Positions 24,808-29,276 of a DNA stretch of 29,276 nt are shown here, one piece after another. This stretch comes from UBA1731 sp964567665. Its GTDB lineage: Bacteria > Verrucomicrobiota > Kiritimatiellia > RFP12 > UBA1067. Position numbers and translations under genes: made by a program. Where the stretch lies: contig CAZMNN010000030.1 in assembly GCA_964567665.1 (NCBI GenBank), positions 1 through 29,276 of the forward strand, read 5' to 3'. Numbering within the stretch: position 1 is the stretch's first letter; the number at the start of each line of letters is the position of its first letter. The notes below the pieces were generated by a model, which was not told the DNA's origin, made no database searches, and saw only the letters and a list, made by a program, of their open reading frames with translations.

Positions 24808-26199
24808 ATGGCAGACGGAAAAAGGGCAAGCTGGTCAGGATCTCTTGCGTTCGTTCTCGCGGCGGCGGCCTCGGCGGTCGGTCTCGGCAATCTGTGGCGA
24901 TTCCCGTATCTTGCGGCGAAGTACGGCGGCGGCGTGTTCATAGCCGTGTATCTTGCGCTGTCGCTCACGTTCGGCCTCACGCTGCTCGTCACGGAGATCG
25001 CGATCGGCAGATACTCCCGGCAGAGCCAGCTGACGGCGTTCCGTGCGCTCGGACATCCACGGTGGAACTTTCTCGGAGTGATGGCCACGATCGTGCCGCT
25101 GTTCATCCTGCCGTACTACAACGTAATCGGCGGATGGGTGATGAAGTATTTCATCGTATACGTGAAGATGGTGTTCGGCGGCACCGGGCTTGAGAATCCG
25201 CAGGCGTTCTTCGATTCGTTCATATCCGCTCCGTGGGATCCGTTCGTGTGCATGGCAGCGTTCACGCTTGCGTCGTCCGTCGTCATCGTGATGGGCGTGA
25301 AGAACGGCATTGAAAAGGCGAATCTCATAATGATGCCGACCCTGCTCGTCATGGCTGTCGGGCTTGCGACGTATGTCGCAATGCTGCCCGGAGCTGGGGC
25401 CGGCATCAGGTTCTACCTCGTTCCGGACTTCTCCGCCTGCGACAGCATCGGCAAGGTCGTCCTCGGCGCAATGGGGCAGATGTTCTACTCCCTCTCGCTC
25501 GCGATGGGCATCATGATCACGTACGGCAGCTACATGCGCCGCAGCGATTCGATAGCCGGCGCCTCCGTGAGGATCGTCGCCGCCGATACGCTCGTGGCCG
25601 TTCTTGCCGGATTCATGATCATTCCGGTGGTCGTGATGTTCGCCGCAGGATCAGGAGGTCGCGCAGCGATCGACGTCGGGCCGGGGCTGATGTTCGTCAC
25701 GCTTCCCAAGGTCTTTGCGTCGCTTGGGGCTGCCGGAGCGTGGATCGGGCTTGCGTTCTTCCTGCTTGTGCTGTTCGCCGCACTGACGAGCGCAATATCC
25801 ATGACGGAGGCCTGCGTCGCCGCTGTGTGCGATTTCTTCCGCATCAGCCGCAACGCATCAGTCGCGTACGTTGGCGTCTGGACTGTCGCAATCGGTTCGC
25901 TGTCGGCGTTCGGCTACGGACGCTGGGCGGCGTTCAGGCCGTTCGGGCTTCCGGCGCTGGACTTCTTCGACTCTGCTCTGAACACGCTCACTCCCATCGT
26001 TGCCGCGCTGATATGCCTGTTTGTCGGATGGGTTCTCGGCCCGAAGCGGATTCTTGCGGAATGCCGCCGGGACGGGAGCGGGATTCGCTTCAGTGGCTTC
26101 TATGTGGCAATGGTCAAGTTCGTCGCGCCGCTTCTTGTGCTGGCGATCCTCATATCCGAGGTTTGCCGCACGTTCGGCGTTGGCGGATGGGAGATATGA
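24808..26199 (+). CDS. Sodium-dependent transporter, NSS/SNF family
   Basis: 463 residues, about 11-12 membrane helices. The hallmark first helix is WSGSLAFVLAAAASAVGLGN then LWRFPYLAAKYGGGVF; the unwound part of TM1 here binds Na+ and substrate in LeuT. Further helices include VMATIVPLFILPYYNVIGGW and FFLLVLFAALTSAISMTEA, the latter matching the TM8 Na+ site region. Bacterial members import amino acids or related amines with Na+ across the inner membrane; the substrate is not predictable. It lies 10 nt after the RCK gene and 41 nt before the AGCS gene, suggesting one transcript for cation-linked transport. Confidence 0.92.
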   Translation: MADGKRASWSGSLAFVLAAAASAVGLGNLWRFPYLAAKYGGGVFIAVYLALSLTFGLTLLVTEIAIGRYSRQSQLTAFRALGHPRWNFLGVMATIVPLFILPYYNVIGGWVMKYFIVYVKMVFGGTGLENPQAFFDSFISAPWDPFVCMAAFTLASSVVIVMGVKNGIEKANLIMMPTLLVMAVGLATYVAMLPGAGAGIRFYLVPDFSACDSIGKVVLGAMGQMFYSLSLAMGIMITYGSYMRRSDSIAGASVRIVAADTLVAVLAGFMIIPVVVMFAAGSGGRAAIDVGPGLMFVTLPKVFASLGAAGAWIGLAFFLLVLFAALTSAISMTEACVAAVCDFFRISRNASVAYVGVWTVAIGSLSAFGYGRWAAFRPFGLPALDFFDSALNTLTPIVAALICLFVGWVLGPKRILAECRRDGSGIRFSGFYVAMVKFVAPLLVLAILISEVCRTFGVGGWEI

Positions 26200-26240
26200 A
26201 ACGGCATTGACGGAATCAACTACGGAACGGCAAGGAACGA

Positions 26241-27719
26241 ATGTCCGGTACACTTGAATCACTGACAAAGGTCGTCAACGCAATCGACGACATCGTATGG
26301 GGAATACCGCTTATTGCGATGATACTGGCGACAGGTGTGCTGCTGTCGCTGATGCTCAAGTTCAGGCACGTGTTCCAGCTCGGCAACGCATTCCGGTACA
26401 TGTTCCACAGCGGGGACGGACACCACGGCGAGGTGTCGGCGTTCGCGGCGCTGTGCACCGCGCTGTCGGCGACGATAGGCACGGGCAACATCGTCGGCGT
26501 TGCGACGGCGATAGCGACCGGCGGGCCGGGAGCGCTTTTCTGGATGGAGCTTGCGGCGTTCTTCGGCATGGCCACGAAGTATGCCGAAGGTCTGCTCGCC
26601 GTCAAGTACCGCAAGGTCTGCCCGGACGGCAGGGTTCTTGGTGGGCCGTTCTACTACATTGAGCGCGGGCTTGGCGCGAAGTGGAAGCCGCTTGCCGTGC
26701 TTTTCGCGGTCTTCGGCCTTGGCACCGGTCTGCTCGGCATCGGCACGATAGCGCAGGTGCACGGCATCACATCCGCCGTCCAGCGGTTCTTCGATCCCGG
26801 CTTCAATCCTGCCGATCCGGCGACGGGCATAGCGGTCTTCGGCGGAGTCTACTCGCCCGCCACGATGATCGCAGGTGCGGTTGCGACGGTATGCGTGGGA
26901 CTTGTCATCATCGGCGGACTGAAGCGCATCGCGAAGGTGGCGATGGTCATCGTGCCGTTCATGGCGATATCGTACACCGCAGTGTGTCTGCTGGTGGTGT
27001 TCGGGAACATCGAAAAGATACCGAATGCGATCATGCTGATCGTGAAGGCTGCGTTCAATCCTGCCGCCGTAACCGGCGGCGCGGTAGGCACGATGTTCAT
27101 TGCCGTCCAGAAGGGCATTGCGCGGGGCATCTTCTCGAACGAGGCGGGGCTTGGCTCTGAGCCGATCGCCGCTGCTGCGGCTAAGACGAACGAGCCGGCG
27201 AAGCAGGGGCTGGTGTCGATGACCGGCATCTTCATCGATACGACAGTCATCTGCACGATGACCGGTCTTACGATTGTCCTTTCCGGCGCATGGGATCCTT
27301 CTCTCGGATTCGAGGGGGTGAACATCACGGTCGAGGCGTTCTCACGCGGCATGGCGTTCATACCGGTGATTCAGCCGCTGATGCCGTTCTTCATAATGTG
27401 TGCGCTTATATTCTTCGCGTTCACTACGATACTCGGCTGGAATTTCTATTCCGAAAAGTGTCTTGAGTATCTCATAGGAATGCACAGGCAGCGCATCGTG
27501 AAGTTCTACCGGTTGCTTTTTGTGGCGGTTGTGGCGATCGGACCTTATCTCACGATCTCGATGGTCTGGGGCATTGCGGACATCCTCAACGGGCTGATGG
27601 CGTTCCCCAACCTCGTGGCGCTTCTTCTCCTCTCGCCTGTTGTCGTAAAGACGACAAAGGATTTTCTTGATCGCCACAAAAACGGGCAATCGTTGAATCT
27701 GGAAAACGCAAATCCCTGA
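26241..27719 (+). CDS. Alanine/glycine:cation symporter, AGCS family
   Basis: 492 residues with about 10-11 membrane helices. AGCS signatures are ALSATIGTGNIVGVATAIAT followed by GGPGALFWMELAAFFGMATKYAE, and GIARGIFSNEAGLGSEPIAA with AAAKTNEP after it. It imports alanine or glycine with Na+ or H+ across the inner membrane. A ribosome site (aagga) lies a few nt before the ATG. With the preceding NSS transporter this makes two Na+-driven amino-acid carriers downstream of a K+-transport regulator. It converges on the XylR-like gene, with only 8 bp between the stop codons. Confidence 0.93.
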   Translation: MSGTLESLTKVVNAIDDIVWGIPLIAMILATGVLLSLMLKFRHVFQLGNAFRYMFHSGDGHHGEVSAFAALCTALSATIGTGNIVGVATAIATGGPGALFWMELAAFFGMATKYAEGLLAVKYRKVCPDGRVLGGPFYYIERGLGAKWKPLAVLFAVFGLGTGLLGIGTIAQVHGITSAVQRFFDPGFNPADPATGIAVFGGVYSPATMIAGAVATVCVGLVIIGGLKRIAKVAMVIVPFMAISYTAVCLLVVFGNIEKIPNAIMLIVKAAFNPAAVTGGAVGTMFIAVQKGIARGIFSNEAGLGSEPIAAAAAKTNEPAKQGLVSMTGIFIDTTVICTMTGLTIVLSGAWDPSLGFEGVNITVEAFSRGMAFIPVIQPLMPFFIMCALIFFAFTTILGWNFYSEKCLEYLIGMHRQRIVKFYRLLFVAVVAIGPYLTISMVWGIADILNGLMAFPNLVALLLLSPVVVKTTKDFLDRHKNGQSLNLENANP

Positions 27720-27732
27720 GGACGACCTCAGG
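27715..27732. terminator. Bidirectional terminator-like hairpin holding both stop codons
   Basis: cctgagg-acga-cctcagg is a 7-bp perfect stem with a 4-nt loop. The TGA of the AGCS gene (27717-27719) lies in one arm and the TGA of the minus-strand regulator (27728-27730) in the other. Neither strand has a T tract, so its strength is uncertain. Confidence 0.5.
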
Positions 27733-28909
27733 TGCGCTCGTCTTTGAGCGCATGGCCGAATGCGCGGCGGAACGCGTTGCGGAATGCGTTGGCGTTTCCG
27801 GCGCCGCAGAGAGCCGGAATCTGTGAGATCGGCGTCTGCGTTTCACGCAGCAGCCGCTTGGCTTCGGCGAGCCGTACGGCGGCGATCTGCCGCGCAATCG
27901 ACGGCAGACCCGCTTCGCGCAGACGTAGGTTGACGAGCGTCCGCGAGACGCCGAGACGGTGCGGAACGTCGGATGGCTTCAGACCGTTTGTCGCCTCCGC
28001 CGCGATGAGCGCCGTAGCGCGGTCGACGAGCCGTCCTGCCGGTGTGACGAATCCCGTAGATTCACGGAGGACGATACGCTTGACGCCGAAATCAAGGCGG
28101 CGGGTGGGCATGGGGCGTTTCGCATCCATGAGCCGGTCGAGCAGTTCGGCGGCGTTCTTTCCCTCCTGAAAGTTGTCCGGTTCGATGCTGGACAGACCGG
28201 GCGTCGTCTGGTCGCAGACGTACGGGTCGTTGTCGATGCCGAGGACTGCGAGGTCTTTGGGAACGGCGATGTTTGCCGTTTCCGCCGCTGCGAGAACGTC
28301 GGCGGCGCGGGCATCGCAGGCGGCGAGAACGGCGGCGGGTTTGGGAAGTGCGGCGAGAAAGGCTGCCAGCCGTCTTGCGTCCTTTGCGGGCGAATCGGCG
28401 TGAGGTGCAAGGATTGAGAGCGGAGCGCTGCGCGGGAGCGCGTTCCTGAATGCCGCCTCGCGTCGCACAGCCCAGTCCATTGTGCGGTTGGGGTGGACGA
28501 ACGCATAGGCGGCGTATCGTCCTCCGTGCACAAAAAGGTCGACAGCGGATTTCGCCAGCGCATCCGGATCGACGCGGATGATTGCGAGATTCGATTTCCT
28601 GACGCGAAGGGCGGGGGGATCTTCGTCCATGATCACGAGCGACGCCCTGCTGCGCACGAGGGGTCTGCATACGGACGTGAATGTGCCGGTCGAGTAGATG
28701 ACGCCGTCCGCCATGAATCCATCGGGCGATCCGAAGAACCGGTCGACCTCATCCTGCGAACGGAGAATGCGGAGATTCCAGTTCGAGTTCGCGCCAAGGT
28801 GCGCGAAGATGCCGGCAAGCTTGCGCTGGCTCGCTATGCTGGAAAGGAGAAGCGCGACTACGACATTTCGCCGCGTTCCGCCTGTGCGTCTGACAAGTAG
28901 CTGCTTCAT
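27728..28909 (-). CDS. XylR-like transcriptional regulator (LacI-type sensor + AraC HTH)
   Basis: 393 residues from ATG 28907-28909. Residues about 10-280 are a periplasmic-binding-protein/LacI-like sensor (GGTRRNVVVALLLSSIASQRKLAGIF, LAVLGIDNDPYVCDQTTPGLSSIEPDNFQEGKNAAELL). The last 100 residues hold two AraC helix-turn-helix units (KPSDVPHRLGVSRTLVNLRLRE, QTPISQIPALCGAGNANAFRNAFRRAFG). This order, sensor first and AraC domain last, is that of XylR of E. coli and many PVC and Bacteroidetes sugar regulators. An extended -10 (28917-28925) ends 7 nt before this ATG, so the message would be leaderless; longer frames upstream would run through that promoter. It is divergent from a GH10-like gene, which it probably controls in response to a xylan-derived sugar. 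Confidence 0.88.
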   Translation of the reverse strand: MKQLLVRRTGGTRRNVVVALLLSSIASQRKLAGIFAHLGANSNWNLRILRSQDEVDRFFGSPDGFMADGVIYSTGTFTSVCRPLVRSRASLVIMDEDPPALRVRKSNLAIIRVDPDALAKSAVDLFVHGGRYAAYAFVHPNRTMDWAVRREAAFRNALPRSAPLSILAPHADSPAKDARRLAAFLAALPKPAAVLAACDARAADVLAAAETANIAVPKDLAVLGIDNDPYVCDQTTPGLSSIEPDNFQEGKNAAELLDRLMDAKRPMPTRRLDFGVKRIVLRESTGFVTPAGRLVDRATALIAAEATNGLKPSDVPHRLGVSRTLVNLRLREAGLPSIARQIAAVRLAEAKRLLRETQTPISQIPALCGAGNANAFRNAFRRAFGHALKDERT

Positions 28910-28916
28910 GGGATGA

Positions 28917-28925
28917 AGTATATCA
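28917..28925 (-). promoter_or_regulatory. Extended -10 of the XylR-like gene
   Basis: On the minus strand TGATATACT, with ttgttc (28940-28945) 17 bp upstream as a weak -35. The distance to the ATG at 28909 is too small for a ribosome site, pointing to a leaderless transcript. Confidence 0.55.
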
Positions 28926-28953
28926 GATTTCACCATGATGAACAAAGTCTTGT

Positions 28954-28978
28954 CCGTAAAGTGAACATAGTTTGACGG
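28954..28978. promoter_or_regulatory. Candidate operator dyad between divergent genes
   Basis: ccgtaaa and tttgacgg form an imperfect inverted repeat with a 10-nt centre, one base longer on the right arm. It lies just upstream of the GH10-like promoter and 30 bp from the regulator's own -10, where an XylR/AraC-type activator would bind. Confidence 0.3.
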
Positions 28979-28983
28979 GGAAA

Positions 28984-28992
28984 TGATATACT
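28984..28992 (+). promoter_or_regulatory. Extended -10 of the GH10-like gene
   Basis: TGATATACT, identical to the element on the opposite strand at 28917-28925. It is followed by aaaggag (29001-29007) and ATG 29017. There is no -35 at the right distance, as expected for an activator-dependent promoter. Confidence 0.6.
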
Positions 28993-29016
28993 GCCGCCAT
29001 AAAGGAGTTGAACCAG

Positions 29017-29276
29017 ATGAAATGTGTGATGAAGAGTATGTCTCTGTTCGTCGCCGCCTCGGCGACACTTGCCGCGTCGGCGGCGTTCAAGGTTGACCGG
29101 GCGGCGATGTCCGACGTCTACTGGACGATCTGGAACGACGGCGTTCAGGCGAAGATAGATGCGGACATCGAGAAGTACCGCAAGGCGGATTTCGCCGGGG
29201 AGCCGGGCGTTCCGGCGGGCGCGGACGTGAAGGTGGAGCAGGTTTCCCATGCGTTCTTCTTCGGGGCGCACATCTT
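29017..29276 (+). CDS. GH10-like xylanase, N-terminal fragment (cut by window end)
   Basis: 86 codons visible. Start ATG 29017 with ribosome site aaaggag 9 nt upstream. Signal peptide MKCVMKSMSLFVAASATLAASA, then the lead-in seen in GH10 endo-beta-1,4-xylanase-like proteins: DADIEKYRKADF and VKVEQVSHAFFFGAHI, which matches the conserved (v.q..H.F.FG) first strand. The catalytic part lies beyond the window, so the call rests on this short segment and on the divergent XylR-like regulator. Expected role: exported hydrolase of xylan or a related plant polysaccharide. Confidence 0.65.
   Translation, partial: MKCVMKSMSLFVAASATLAASAAFKVDRAAMSDVYWTIWNDGVQAKIDADIEKYRKADFAGEPGVPAGADVKVEQVSHAFFFGAHI

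Noticed and set aside
28910..29068. Longer N-terminus of the XylR-like protein
   Set aside because: It would run through the extended -10 at 28917 and into the coding start of the divergent GH10-like gene, and the added residues look unlike the family.

Overview
The window reads as a scaffold from a high-GC, Gram-negative-type bacterium of the PVC superphylum, most likely a gut-type Kiritimatiellota/Lentisphaerota relative. The evidence is an XylR-like regulator (substrate-binding fold plus AraC helix-turn-helix) divergent from a glycoside hydrolase, secreted SUMF1-fold and GH71/99-like proteins with LamG tails, a yfhM-pbpC pair, RNase HIII, and extended -10 promoters with weak -35 boxes. The taxonomic call is inference; no rRNA or tRNA gene was seen. 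One 100-N scaffold gap lies at 9906-10005.

Layout. (1) 1-1350: end of a phage/ICE-type polyvalent protein, fading out around a perfect 28-bp palindrome. (2) 1580-6628: a secreted Sel1-repeat protein, then a tightly packed ilvB-ilvN-mtnN-mnmE run with overlaps or short gaps (branched-chain amino acid synthesis, SAH/MTA recycling, tRNA wobble-uridine modification). (3) 6629-10097: a repeat-rich, partly AT-rich accessory region. It opens with extra partial copies of the mnmE 3' end, continues with a 28-bp degenerate tandem array, one repetitive minus-strand gene of unknown function, about 1 kb without a convincing gene, 72/87-bp tandem repeats, the gap and 13-bp tandem repeats. (4) 10098-14736: three exported proteins in a row (unknown, SUMF1-fold, GH71/99-like + LamG). 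(5) 14857-16602: comF and rnhC. (6) 16843-24025: a bacterial alpha-2-macroglobulin with a CLEQ thioester and the overlapping pbpC, a periplasmic protease-trap plus peptidoglycan-repair pair. (7) 24126-27719: a KtrA/TrkA-type RCK protein followed by two Na+-coupled symporters (NSS and AGCS). (8) 27728-29276: XylR-like regulator, apparently leaderless, divergent from a truncated GH10-like xylanase gene.

The most interesting signal is the 3' end of mnmE. The last 18 bp of this gene are the known integration site of SGI1-type genomic islands. Here the same 18 bp, embedded in 44 bp that are identical in all three copies, recur at 6611, 6824 and 6979, with a fourth truncated upstream fragment at 7011. 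The copies differ from mnmE mostly at synonymous positions, as expected if diverged coding 3' ends were brought in by successive integrations. No integrase is visible in the window, so local duplication remains the main alternative.
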